Below are positions 24,977 to 33,797 of a DNA stretch of 64,000 nucleotides, piece after piece. The DNA is taken from NCBI RefSeq assembly GCF_014205875.1, contig NZ_JACHEN010000027.1, forward strand, positions 1-64,000. The letters run 5' to 3'. The notes beneath the pieces were generated by a model, which searched no databases, was not told where the DNA came from, and saw nothing but the letters and a program-made list of their open reading frames with translations. Position 1 is the first letter of the stretch. The number at the start of each line of letters is the position of its first letter. Both the position numbers and the translations under genes were made by a program. The DNA is from Anaerosolibacter carboniphilus (GTDB taxonomy: Bacteria > Bacillota > Clostridia > Peptostreptococcales > Thermotaleaceae).

Positions 24977-26254
24977 TTATCTTACAATACCAAGGAAAAC
25001 GATCAATGCACCAAACAGAATTCCACCAAATCCAAGCACCAGTAATTCTCTAAATAGTTTTCCCCTGTCCACTTCGTCTCCAGCCGATGCCATTGCAAGA
25101 GCTCCTAGGGTAGATAATGGTGAGTTTGTCACCACATGGGCTCCTAAAATGATGGCGGAAACCAAAGCAGTAGGTGTCACTTGGGCACCTAGTTTTTCAA
25201 TCAATCCAGGTACAGTCGGAATCAAGGTCGGCATTACAACTCCAGATGCCGAAGATACAGCAGACATCAGGCCTCCGATGATTGTCATAATAGGTGCTGC
25301 AGTTCTAGCATTCATAAAGCTAGACAAAGCATCTGTTAATGTTGTAATTCCACCCGCTAAGCTGACAACATTTACAAGTACCCCAACCCCACATACCAAT
25401 AACAACGTTGACCAAGGTACACTAAGAATTGCTTCTTTTTCATCCGCCGCCCTTATAAGTAGCAGTATCGTTGCTCCTGCAAATCCTACGAGTCCTAGAT
25501 GTGCTTTAAATACGATGACTGCCACTACAACCAATAGGATAACGAAAATCGTTGCTTTTTGTCTTCCATCGAAGGCTTCTACAGCGCTTTTTGTCCCTTC
25601 GGAACGCGATGAAAGCTTTAAGCCCCCAAGGACAATGTATATTACTGCAGCAATAATTACTTGGGCAATAACCATATTATAAAAAATCCTCATCCCCACG
25701 TTGGCAAGACCTATTTTTTCTGATAGGGTTACACCAATAATCCCTGTAGGTGCAAGGGGTGACAAACCACCAGCATTAGATCCAGCAATAACCATACCGG
25801 CCATTAACAACGCTCCGATTTTTTCCTCATGGGCGACACTCATGGCGATGGGGAGCAGCAAGGCACATACAGCAATATTACCAGGTCCTATGGCCGCAAT
25901 AACTGTTGCCAAAATAAAAAAGATAATTGGAATCAATTTTTTGTTTCCACCAGCAAGTCTAGCACTTTTTCTAGCAATAAGTACCAATGTTCCATTTACT
26001 TTCGCAATACCAAACAATAGGGTAACACCTAATAAGATAAAAAATAGAGAGTTTGGCCATCCTGAAACCAAGGTTGTAAACTTGCCCGTTGGATCTGACA
26101 AAGGTATTTCTTTCCCCAGTTTTTCATTCATCTCTAGGACAAAAAAACCCAGAATATACGCACCTGTTATACTTACCAATCCAGTATTGATCCCTCTTTT
26201 AAAACCAATATAGATGGCGATAACTAATGCTAATAGAGAAATAATAGCAATCAT
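24977..26254 (-). CDS. MatC-like dicarboxylate/anion transporter
   Basis: 425 residues with about 12 membrane segments. It has ion-transporter superfamily marks: IGPGNIAVCALLLPIAMSVA and a second SSASGVVMPTLIPTVPGL hairpin, which are pseudo-symmetric re-entrant loops. NSPLSTLGALAMASA also fits. The N-terminal part is like the MatC_N dicarboxylate carrier domain. It probably imports a dicarboxylate, and the substrate cannot be fixed. ATG follows AGAGAGGAA. It is a single gene. Confidence 0.75.
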   Translation of the reverse strand: MIAIISLLALVIAIYIGFKRGINTGLVSITGAYILGFFVLEMNEKLGKEIPLSDPTGKFTTLVSGWPNSLFFILLGVTLLFGIAKVNGTLVLIARKSARLAGGNKKLIPIIFFILATVIAAIGPGNIAVCALLLPIAMSVAHEEKIGALLMAGMVIAGSNAGGLSPLAPTGIIGVTLSEKIGLANVGMRIFYNMVIAQVIIAAVIYIVLGGLKLSSRSEGTKSAVEAFDGRQKATIFVILLVVVAVIVFKAHLGLVGFAGATILLLIRAADEKEAILSVPWSTLLLVCGVGVLVNVVSLAGGITTLTDALSSFMNARTAAPIMTIIGGLMSAVSSASGVVMPTLIPTVPGLIEKLGAQVTPTALVSAIILGAHVVTNSPLSTLGALAMASAGDEVDRGKLFRELLVLGFGGILFGALIVFLGIVR

Positions 26255-26526
26255 TCAAATTCCTCTCTTTCTTTTGATAGTTTCCTTAATAAGCAGAAAG
26301 ATAAACTGCTTTGTTTTGAGACCACTAATGATATTATTTTGAGCTTATTTTATTGAAAGTATGTACGCGACCCTTAGAAAAACATGCTTTGCTTTTCTTC
26401 TAACAAAAAATACTCCTCTTTCGAGAAGTAATTTTTGTAATTTATTAAAATTAGATATTCATCCATATGAAGAGCCCATTCATCCATTTCTTTGCAATTT
26501 ATATGTCATTTTCTACAGAAAATACA

Positions 26527-27864
26527 TTATACTTTTTTTGTTTTCCAAGTACCTCTGTGAAAATAAAACCAAATCATTCCTGCTTCTATCATCACAGATA
26601 TGGCAATTGCCCACCAAACACCATCGGTTCCCATCTCAAGATTTTTTGCAAGAAAATAGGCCAATGGCAGCTTCACAAGGACATTGGCAAATATAGATGA
26701 AACCATGGGTGGAAAAGTATCTCCTGCCCCTTGAAATGCTCCACCATAGACAGTTGGGAAGATTACAAAAATAACACCTATGTATACAATCCGTAAATAT
26801 TCTATGCCTAGTTGAATCACCTTTTCATCATTGAGAAAAAATTGAATGATATATCGAGGAAAAATCATATAGGGAATTGCAAAGATTGCCATATTGATCA
26901 TGGCTACCTTTAAACCCTCTCGAATAATTTCATCTGTTTTCTCTAGATCTTTTCTCCCCAAATTTTGTCCTACCATTACAGATACTGCCACTGTAAGTCC
27001 CGTTAACAATATAAATGTATAGTTGAACAGTTGTCCCCCTATACCAAAGGCTGCAATCCCTTCTTTTTTTCCCACCTCGCTGACGATCCGAAACATCATC
27101 ATACCAGTAATGGGTCGAGACACTTGCTGAAGACAAGACCATAGGCCGATTCGTAGTATTCGCAGAGTATCCCTAAGACGTAATCTTCCATAGTTAAAGT
27201 ACTCCATTAGTCGACCTTCGTGAACCTTCTTCAAATAAATATATGATATCATAAAAAATGCAAAAATATTTGAAAGCACTGTTGCGATAGCCGCACCCTT
27301 CACCCCATAATCCAGGCTAAAAATAAAGATTGGATCTAATATTGCGTTCAGAACATTAGCTGCACCAAAAATATACAAAGGCGTTTTGGTATCCCCCAAT
27401 GCCTGTAGTATGCTGCGAATTGTATAGTTTACAAACACGAAAACCGTACCTAGAAAAATTATATTCAAATATGCTGCTGCACTTTGCAATACACTGGTCT
27501 CTGGATTGAACATACCTTGCAAGATTCCATAGGTATTCCAACTACAAACCCAACCAATCCCACTGCCTACTATACCGGCTAATATAATGGATTGACTGCC
27601 GATTCTCTTTACCTCATCTTGATTATCTTCACCAAAAGCTCTTGCAACAATAGCTACTGTTCCAGAAGCTACCAATGCACTCATAACAAAAACCACACCT
27701 GAAGCTGAGTTGCTAATAGAAGCACCCGCACTTTCAGCTGTACCAATCATAGAAATGAATTTCATATCTACCGTACCTAAAAGAGACTGAAGGATCATCC
27801 CTATAATCACAGGCCAGGAGAGGTTCCAGATACTTTTAAGCTCTTTACTCAACTTCATTTTCAC
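26527..27864 (-). CDS. MATE-family efflux transporter
   Basis: 445 residues with twelve membrane helices in two homologous halves. MATE marks are WPVIIGMILQSLLGTVDMKF at the start, SALVASGTVAIVARAFG, RSILQALGDTKTPL and the second-half GAFQGAGDTFPPM. It exports cationic drugs or metabolites using Na+ or H+. GTG 27864 follows TAGGG. It lies 25 nt after the AbrB-like gene, probably in one transcript. Confidence 0.9.
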   Translation of the reverse strand: MKMKLSKELKSIWNLSWPVIIGMILQSLLGTVDMKFISMIGTAESAGASISNSASGVVFVMSALVASGTVAIVARAFGEDNQDEVKRIGSQSIILAGIVGSGIGWVCSWNTYGILQGMFNPETSVLQSAAAYLNIIFLGTVFVFVNYTIRSILQALGDTKTPLYIFGAANVLNAILDPIFIFSLDYGVKGAAIATVLSNIFAFFMISYIYLKKVHEGRLMEYFNYGRLRLRDTLRILRIGLWSCLQQVSRPITGMMMFRIVSEVGKKEGIAAFGIGGQLFNYTFILLTGLTVAVSVMVGQNLGRKDLEKTDEIIREGLKVAMINMAIFAIPYMIFPRYIIQFFLNDEKVIQLGIEYLRIVYIGVIFVIFPTVYGGAFQGAGDTFPPMVSSIFANVLVKLPLAYFLAKNLEMGTDGVWWAIAISVMIEAGMIWFYFHRGTWKTKKV

Positions 27865-27889
27865 AATAATCCCTACCCCATTTTCTATA

Positions 27890-28387
27890 TTAAGAAATCA
27901 TCCATTTTAGTACGCTTTTAATGACAATTGGTAAAATAGTAATTACACTGATCAGCCTCATTAGATGAAGAATCGCTACTTTCGGTGTATCTGCCCCATA
28001 AGCCTCCGACGCCAGCGTCATTTCTGTTATCCCGCCCGGAGCACTACTGAATAGCGCAGTAATTAAGTCCATGCCCGTTGTCTTTGCAACCACAATACCC
28101 AGGACAACACTCAATACCATTAATCCCATAAGCATCACGATGGCTGGCAGTGCCATCTCCTTCAACCCATATAGAGTATCCATTGAAAAATTCAATCCCA
28201 GCATACCTCCTACGATAATCTGGGCTGCAATCTTAAAATTAGCAGGTATTTCCCCTTTTCCGCACCAAATATGGTAGGCCGCCACTGCAATCATGGCACC
28301 AATCATTGCTCCTGCAGGGATCTTTAGCTTCATTCCAACGATACCTCCTGCGCAGGCAACCAATAATGTAATCAAGACTCTTTCCAT
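27890..28387 (-). CDS. AbrB-duplication membrane protein (half-length)
   Basis: 165 residues with about five membrane helices. It carries one copy of the AbrB/AmoA-type duplication unit (AGGIVGMKLKIPAGAMIGAMI, then GTDLITALFSSAPGGITEM-like GMDLITALFSSAPGGITEMTL). Usual members have two copies and about 350 residues. Single-unit forms do occur in Clostridia, so this may work as a dimer and not be a truncation. Despite the name, no DNA-binding domain is present. ATG follows GGGGG. Confidence 0.75.
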   Translation of the reverse strand: MERVLITLLVACAGGIVGMKLKIPAGAMIGAMIAVAAYHIWCGKGEIPANFKIAAQIIVGGMLGLNFSMDTLYGLKEMALPAIVMLMGLMVLSVVLGIVVAKTTGMDLITALFSSAPGGITEMTLASEAYGADTPKVAILHLMRLISVITILPIVIKSVLKWMIS

Positions 28388-28531
28388 ATATAACCCCCAT
28401 TCTCTATAATATTATTAAGCTTCGTAAGTCAATCCTTTAGCCTTCAAATCTTGCATATAAATTTTTTTGGACATCCTCATTCTATTATAGCATTTTATCT
28501 TAAAAGATTTTTTTGTTTTTTAGGAGATTAT

Positions 28532-28560
28532 TGATAGAACTAATGATTAGGCATAGTATT
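28532..28560 (+). promoter_or_regulatory. SigA-like promoter of SelW-like gene
   Basis: TTGATA, 17-nt spacer, TAGTAT, located 53 nt before the start codon. The match is 5/6 at -35 and 4/6 at -10. Confidence 0.45.
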
Positions 28561-28612
28561 ATAAGGGTAATCTATAATTAATCCAATTAAGGTGATATAA
28601 GGAGGTTATTTT

Positions 28613-28840
28613 ATGAGAATCACTATTCAATACTGTACAGGCTGAGGCTATCTTCCAAAAGCCATAGGTTTGGCTGAGAACTTGCTTCATATCCATAAAA
28701 ATAGCATCGCATCCTTAAATATTATACCTTCTTCCGGCGGTGTATTTGAGGTTATGGTAGATGACAATCTCGTCTTTTCCAAGAAAGATTTGGGCCGTTT
28801 CCCAGAAGAAAATGAAGTGGAAAATAAGATAAAAAAATAA
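28613..28840 (+). CDS. SelW-like (Rdx family) selenoprotein
   Basis: 75 residues if UGA at codon 11 (28643-28645) is read as selenocysteine. The start MRITIQYCTG-U-GYLPKA gives a CxxU redox motif in the thioredoxin-like Rdx/SelW fold, and SGGVFEVMVDDNLVFSKK matches the family's C-terminal half. The frame is open on both sides of the UGA. An ideal GGAGG lies before the ATG and a strong terminator after the TAA. Downstream of the UGA, CCAAA/TTTGG can form a small apical hairpin as in bacterial SECIS elements. Ordinary gene callers will miss it. Confidence 0.88.
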
Positions 28841-28864
28841 GTCTTGCATATAGCAAGACTTATT
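28836..28864. terminator. bidirectional terminator selW-like/gap
   Basis: AATAAGTCTTGC/GCAAGACTTATT stem followed by TTTTT. It serves both convergent genes. Confidence 0.9.
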
Positions 28865-28872
28865 TTTTTATC

Positions 28873-29883
28873 TTACAACCCCTTTTTTCCCATGTAGGAA
28901 GCCAGATCAATTACTCTATTTGAATAGCCCCATTCGTTATCATACCAAGCAACTATCTTCAGCATATTCTCCCCCACCATCATAGTTGAGGGTGCATCGA
29001 TGATGGATGATCGATAATCCTTCTTAAAGTCAATGGAAACCAAAGGTTCTTCGCAATAACCCAGAATCCCATGTAGGGAACCTGCAGCAGCTTCTTTTAG
29101 TTTTTGATTGACTTCCTCCGCTGAAGTATTTTTCTCAAGCTCCACCACCAAATCCACTACAGATACTACTGGAATTGGAACGCGCATGGCCATGCCATTC
29201 AATTTCCCTTTTAGTTCAGGAATGACCAAGCCAATAGCTTTGGCGGCTCCTGTCGATGTAGGTATAATCGACTCTCCTGCAGCCCTTGCTCTCCGTAAAT
29301 CTTTATGGGGCAGGTCCAGTATTCTCTGGTCATTGGTATAGGCGTGAACGGTTGTCATGAGTCCCTTTAGGATGTTAAAGTTCTCATGGATCACCTTGGC
29401 CGCTGGTGCGAGACAATTGGTTGTACAAGACGCATTGGATACAACATGATGAGTCTCAGCATTATATTGCGTATGATTCACACCCATAACGATAGTAATG
29501 TCTTCATTCTTTCCTGGAGCGGAAATGATTACCTTTTTCGCGCCGCCCTCAAGATGTTTCATGGCTTTTTCTTTATCCGTAAATATCCCTGTGGATTCCA
29601 CAACAATATCTACACCCATTTCTTTCCAAGGAATTTGTGCTGGATCTCTATACGCTGTGAAAGCGATTTCCTTATCGCCTATGATGATAGATTGATCTGT
29701 AGCTTTTACTTCCTGAGGTAATATACCATATAAAGAATCATATTTGAAAATATGCGCATGTTCCTTCGGCCCACTCGTACTATTGATTGCCACGATTTCT
29801 ATATCTTCTTCTCTTTCCAACCAGGCTTTTAATACATTTTTTCCTATCCTTCCAAAACCATTAATACCTATTTTGATTGACAT
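28873..29883 (-). CDS. gap: glyceraldehyde-3-phosphate dehydrogenase
   Basis: 336 residues. The Rossmann start is INGFGRIGKNV, the catalytic Cys sits in SNASCTTNCLAP (about residue 154) and the active-site His in VHAYTNDQRILD. The C-terminal WYDNEWGYSNRV is intact. The NAD-linked glycolytic enzyme phosphorylates and oxidises glyceraldehyde-3-phosphate. It is monocistronic: no pgk or tpi follows, unlike the gapA-pgk-tpi operon common in Firmicutes. ATG follows AGGAAGGGG. Confidence 0.96.
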   Translation of the reverse strand: MSIKIGINGFGRIGKNVLKAWLEREEDIEIVAINSTSGPKEHAHIFKYDSLYGILPQEVKATDQSIIIGDKEIAFTAYRDPAQIPWKEMGVDIVVESTGIFTDKEKAMKHLEGGAKKVIISAPGKNEDITIVMGVNHTQYNAETHHVVSNASCTTNCLAPAAKVIHENFNILKGLMTTVHAYTNDQRILDLPHKDLRRARAAGESIIPTSTGAAKAIGLVIPELKGKLNGMAMRVPIPVVSVVDLVVELEKNTSAEEVNQKLKEAAAGSLHGILGYCEEPLVSIDFKKDYRSSIIDAPSTMMVGENMLKIVAWYDNEWGYSNRVIDLASYMGKKGL

Positions 29884-30140
29884 ATTAATCCCCTTCCTGA
29901 TATTAGTATATGATTATAAATATAATATGTATCAATTTGTATGTCATATTGCTTATTGTGATATACTGCATTCATATATTAACATAATTAAGCTATATTG
30001 TATACACCATTATGCTACTTTTACTTTTTTTTAATAATTTTGTCGAAGTAGCATTTTTAACCTACCTGTTGTTCCAACATGGATCCTTTTTTCTACAACC
30101 TAGTTATTTACTCTTTTCATAAAATCAACTTCGTTTCTTT

Positions 30141-30205
30141 GACAGCTTTTTTCACGGAGATTCAGCAAATATTTTAGATCATTTTTTCATTGAAAAAAGT
30201 CTGTC
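30141..30205. repeat. interrupted inverted repeat upstream of gap
   Basis: GACAGCTTTTTTCA at 30141-30154 pairs with TGAAAAAAGTCTGTC at 30191-30205 with one bulge. The right arm can also fold on TTTTTTCA next to it. Alternative pairings suggest possible RNA-level control, but no family is recognised. Confidence 0.45.
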
Positions 30206-30319
30206 AGATTTCTTATGTACAAAAATCGCCATAAATTTTCTCCCCATCGAAAATGCTGTGGTTTTTTGTTTATTAACTTGTCCAAATTTTATGTAAACTC
30301 CCCGGGACCATTAAGAGAA

Positions 30320-30373
30320 AAAAGAAAAAGATTACCATAGTCCCCGAGCATTCTCCTAAGGATTATCGCAATC
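30320..30373 (-). terminator. terminator of TIGR01212 radical SAM gene
   Basis: Long stem GATTGCGATA / TATGGTAATC with inner pairing. It is followed on the minus strand by TTTTTCTTTTTTCTC. Confidence 0.7.
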
Positions 30374-30406
30374 TTTCTACATTTCTCTTCATTCGATATT
30401 TTATTT

Positions 30407-31363
30407 TTATCGGTGTTTTTCTCTTAATGCTCTTCCATGTAAATAATCAAACCGTTTCCCTTGAAATGAGTCTAATTCTGCCATAGCTTCATCAATACGA
30501 TCCTTAATCTTCCACCAGCTTGTATTCCAATTACAGAAGAGACTATTTTCTTCTGGTGCCCTGCCAATTAAACGCTGCACCACCACCTCCGGGCGTAAAT
30601 ATTCAAGAAACAGGATTACTCGATGGACATATTCCTCCATGGAGATGATCTCAAACTCTCTCTGTTCATACATCTTGCCCATCACTGTATCCCTGCGAAT
30701 ATATAATGAATGAAGTTTTACTTGTTCAATCCCAAGGGCAGAGAGGAATTTTGCATCCTCAATCACATCCGCTTCATCGTCCCATGGTAAATTTAAAATT
30801 AAATGAACACAAGTCTCCAATCCGTAATTTTTTATTCTCAATACTGCATCAAGGAATTCTGCCAAGGTGTGCCCCCGGTTTATCTTTTTCAAAGTGTGAT
30901 AATTTACAGTTTGCAATCCCAATTCGATGGTAATCGTTAAGTTATAACGTATTTTTAATTCTTGAAGATATTTCAAATAATCATCATGAATGCAATCTGG
31001 TCGGGTAGAAATGGCGATTTCAACCACATCCTCCCTGCATGCTTCTGCCATGTATTTTTCGAAATCCATCAATGATAGATATGTGTTGGTATAGTTTTGA
31101 AAATAGGCAATAAATTTCTGAGCCTTATATTTTTTCCGTATATAAGCGATGTTGGTCTCCAATTGTTCTGCAACCGGGATAAATTTGGAGAGTGTTTCAA
31201 ATCCTGCCCCCTCTTCTCCACAAAAAATACATCCACCACAGCCTGCTGTTCCATCCCTATTGGGGCATGTTACAGGAAGGTTTATTGGAATTTTGTATAC
31301 TTTTTCTCCATATCGTTCTCTTAAATATTGGGAATATACCCGATATCTTTCTTTGCTGTCCAT
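30407..31363 (-). CDS. TIGR01212 family radical SAM protein
   Basis: 318 residues. The cluster motif is the variant CPNRDGTAGCGGCIFC (about 32-47), typical of the TIGR01212/YtqA group. It is followed by IAISTRPDCI and HLILNLPWDDE. Relatives of the Elp3-like group act on RNA, but the reaction for this family is not settled. The opening RYRVYSQYLRERYGEKVYKI fits the family start. ATG follows AAGGGGAT. Confidence 0.85.
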   Translation of the reverse strand: MDSKERYRVYSQYLRERYGEKVYKIPINLPVTCPNRDGTAGCGGCIFCGEEGAGFETLSKFIPVAEQLETNIAYIRKKYKAQKFIAYFQNYTNTYLSLMDFEKYMAEACREDVVEIAISTRPDCIHDDYLKYLQELKIRYNLTITIELGLQTVNYHTLKKINRGHTLAEFLDAVLRIKNYGLETCVHLILNLPWDDEADVIEDAKFLSALGIEQVKLHSLYIRRDTVMGKMYEQREFEIISMEEYVHRVILFLEYLRPEVVVQRLIGRAPEENSLFCNWNTSWWKIKDRIDEAMAELDSFQGKRFDYLHGRALREKHR

Positions 31364-31457
31364 TTACATATCCCCTTATTTTATTGTTTAAGTTTCTTTA
31401 TCTGCATAATATTCATTTTGTCCAAATAGCAAAATAATAATTGCCCATGATTGCAGA

Positions 31458-31484
31458 AGTGCATCCCCCTAGGGGATGCACTTC
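31458..31484 (-). terminator. terminator of UspA-like gene
   Basis: 12-bp stem AAGTGCATCCCC/GGGGATGCACTT with a CTA loop, seven bases after the stop. Confidence 0.8.
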
Positions 31485-31490
31485 CTTCTA

Positions 31491-31898
31491 TTATACAACT
31501 TTTTTCTTCAATTTAGCAGGGACCACTTCAAAAATAACATTCTCATGCAAACGTTTTCCTAGGCTGCTTATAATGCTATTTTCCTCGTAATCTCCTCCGG
31601 CTTCGCCCATTACAATGATATCAATATTATTTTTTTCTACCTGCTCCTTTAGGGTGGTTAAGACATCATTCGATCGAAGTACCGTTAAGTTGGCCCCATG
31701 GGCTTTTGATTTTTCAAAAAGATACTCCAAAGCATCTCCTTCTTTTGATTTACCAAGGAAATTCCAACCTTCTTGTGTTACATGAACTACAAACAGTTGG
31801 CCTTCATAGGCATCTCTTAATTCTGCGCCTCTTCGGATTAATCTTTCACATGTCTTCTGTTGTGTAACGCATACCATCACATTCTTTGCTGATTTCAT
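31491..31898 (-). CDS. universal stress protein-like domain
   Basis: 135 residues with a single USP (Rossmann-like) domain. The opening NVMVCVTQQKTCERLIRRGAEL closely resembles the USP segment that follows the sensor domain in KdpD kinases. IDIIVMGEAGG lies where the nucleotide-binding loop occurs, though the GxxGS pattern is not typical. It may bind nucleotide and affect potassium or stress responses, but no kdp genes are nearby. ATG follows AAAGGAG. Confidence 0.7.
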   Translation of the reverse strand: MKSAKNVMVCVTQQKTCERLIRRGAELRDAYEGQLFVVHVTQEGWNFLGKSKEGDALEYLFEKSKAHGANLTVLRSNDVLTTLKEQVEKNNIDIIVMGEAGGDYEENSIISSLGKRLHENVIFEVVPAKLKKKVV

Positions 31899-32067
31899 GT
31901 ATAGACTCCTTTCAAATGGTAAGAGTAACCCATATACTTTATCTTATACCCATTTACAAGCATATATCACAATAATCTCCATTCAATTTTTATTATACTA
32001 TAGAATGAATCACTTTTGTCATGTATACATGAAAAACATCCATAGGATTTATGAACCCTTAAACACC

Positions 32068-32091
32068 TTAAGCCCCCTTAAGGGGGCTTAA
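32068..32091. terminator. 24-bp palindromic terminator
   Basis: TTAAGCCCCCTTAAGGGGGC followed by TTAA, a perfect palindrome directly next to the M14 peptidase stop codon. Confidence 0.75.
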
Positions 32092-32092
32092 A

Positions 32093-33364
32093 TTATACAA
32101 CCGCAGCCAGCAAAAGCATCTCTTCATTGTCATTATAAATCTTATCGAATTGTTGAATCGGCAACGGATTTCTTCCTCTTCCTACTTCGATGGTGTATCC
32201 AGGCCTTCTATATTCCTGAATAAACCAGTCCTTATAACCAGCATAGGATGCAATACCATAGGTTACATCTAATAGGTACCCACTGACTTGAGAAAATAGT
32301 TCTCCAATTCTTCTAGCTACAGGTGGTGCCATATTTTGAAAATTCCAATAGATAACCTCTCCTTGACTGTGATATGCCAGGACAAGCCTGAAGTTGTGAT
32401 TTCTTGTAAAATCAGCCACAGTCTTTGACTCGGGTTCTGATTCTGGATAGGGTCCTGAATACCTTGTTGGACCTGGGCCTGTAATGCCATATTGAGCTTC
32501 TGCCTCTTTGGATCGCTGCCAAAGAGCATTATAGTTATGGTTTAAGTCTACACCTCGAATGTTAGCCTGCCATACCTGAGAAAAGTTGGTACTTCCATTA
32601 TTCCAGCGGATCAAGTCATTATAATATGGATTGTCAGGCTGTAAACCATTTAATACGAGATCAACACCATCTGGATTCACCATGGGTATAATGTAAATGC
32701 TACTTTGATCCCAGATATCTCTGACGTCATAACCTCGAATACTTCTCTCTTCAACATAAGCCTTTGAAAAGTTCTCAATAAACTTCATTAAAAGAGGGGA
32801 AGTAATCCATTCTAGTGCATGATGGGCACCATTATAAAATACTTGGTTGGGCCCATTGCCAATCTTAATATAATAAAGGTTTTTCCCTAATACACTCTTA
32901 CCAGCTATGCCCACTTCTAAAAAGGGATATCGAGCTTTTAACCCTTGAATATCTCTTTCCATGATCTCATAGGTGTAATCAATATTGGTATCCACCACAT
33001 CTATGCCAAAAGGAATAATGACTTGCTGACCTATTCGCAAATTATATGGATTAAGTCCAGGGTTAGCTGCTACAATTCTAGCTGTACTTGTGTAAAACCT
33101 CCTCGCTAGATTATATATGGTATCTCCAGCTTGGATTGTATATCGCCTATAGCCCAACAAAAATGGCTCCAGAAAACGATAGGTATTGGGACCAATAATG
33201 CCATCCGGCGTTAATCCATTATCTCTTTGAAAAGCAATAACTGCCTGCTGGGTTTGAGGTCCAAAGATGCCATCAATGCTCCCGGGATAATATCCTATTT
33301 TTTGAAGGAGCGCCTGGATTTCCATGACATCTGTCCCTCTCATTCCTAATCTTAAGACTCTCAA
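32093..33364 (-). CDS. M14 peptidase with PG-binding and LysM domains
   Basis: 423 residues. Order: peptidoglycan-binding_1 (about 5-65, IQALLQKIGYYPGSIDGIFG), LysM (about 73-117, YTIQAGDTIYNLARRFY), then a zinc carboxypeptidase M14 domain (about 130-420). Zinc ligands are His and Glu in HHALEW and His in YHSQGE, and the late Glu is in YTIEVGRG. The plan matches gamma-D-glutamyl-L-diamino acid endopeptidase I, which cuts stem peptides in spore or sporangium wall. No signal peptide fits a mother-cell enzyme. TTG 33364 follows GAGGTGAT. Confidence 0.9.
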   Translation of the reverse strand: MRVLRLGMRGTDVMEIQALLQKIGYYPGSIDGIFGPQTQQAVIAFQRDNGLTPDGIIGPNTYRFLEPFLLGYRRYTIQAGDTIYNLARRFYTSTARIVAANPGLNPYNLRIGQQVIIPFGIDVVDTNIDYTYEIMERDIQGLKARYPFLEVGIAGKSVLGKNLYYIKIGNGPNQVFYNGAHHALEWITSPLLMKFIENFSKAYVEERSIRGYDVRDIWDQSSIYIIPMVNPDGVDLVLNGLQPDNPYYNDLIRWNNGSTNFSQVWQANIRGVDLNHNYNALWQRSKEAEAQYGITGPGPTRYSGPYPESEPESKTVADFTRNHNFRLVLAYHSQGEVIYWNFQNMAPPVARRIGELFSQVSGYLLDVTYGIASYAGYKDWFIQEYRRPGYTIEVGRGRNPLPIQQFDKIYNDNEEMLLLAAVV

Positions 33365-33528
33365 TCATATCACCTCACATACTTTACTAATATCATTTTA
33401 TCGTAGGAGGTTTTGTTTGGTGTCTTTATTTTTGACTCGTACAGCTAGATGTGCTCATAATTCTCAATATATTATATTTTAGAAAATATGATATACTAAC
33501 AATGTGAAAGCAATCAAGGAGGGTTACC

Positions 33529-33774
33529 ATGAAACGATGTACAAAAGTCATTCAACTAACAGGATACTTTTTCACAAAGGAGTATGAAAAAAAGAAAAAA
33601 AATAAGGTCAAAGTTCGGGAATTGAAAGAAGATACCGTAGCCAAGTACTTTCTTGAGGGAGATACAGAAATACTTGTTTATTTTTTTGAAACAGATCGTG
33701 AGGTACTCGTCACGCCAGAAAGCAGCCCTGAAGACATCAAACGGTATTTAGGGGAGAAATTTTTACAAAAATAG
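33529..33774 (+). CDS. small hypothetical protein
   Basis: 81 residues, basic N-terminal part (KKKKNKVKVRELK) and acidic beta-rich C-terminal half (DTEILVYFFETDREVLVTPE). I recognise no family. The start has an excellent site AAGGAGGG and the gene ends at a strong bidirectional terminator, so it is very probably expressed. Confidence 0.65.
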   Translation: MKRCTKVIQLTGYFFTKEYEKKKKNKVKVRELKEDTVAKYFLEGDTEILVYFFETDREVLVTPESSPEDIKRYLGEKFLQK

Positions 33775-33797
33775 CTAGTCATGAACGACTAGCTATT
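33770..33797. terminator. bidirectional terminator
   Basis: AATAGCTAGTC/GACTAGCTATT stem overlapping the stop codons of both convergent genes. Confidence 0.8.

Larger units (their letters stand above)
29884..30406. other. intergenic region upstream of gap
   Basis: Contains the gap promoter region, the inverted repeat at 30141-30205 and the terminator of the radical SAM gene. No gene is seen. Confidence 0.6.

Noticed and set aside
24939-25682. 247-codon plus-strand frame opposite the MatC-like gene
   Set aside because: Pro/Thr/Ser-rich sequence typical of antisense to membrane helices. The minus-strand gene explains the region.
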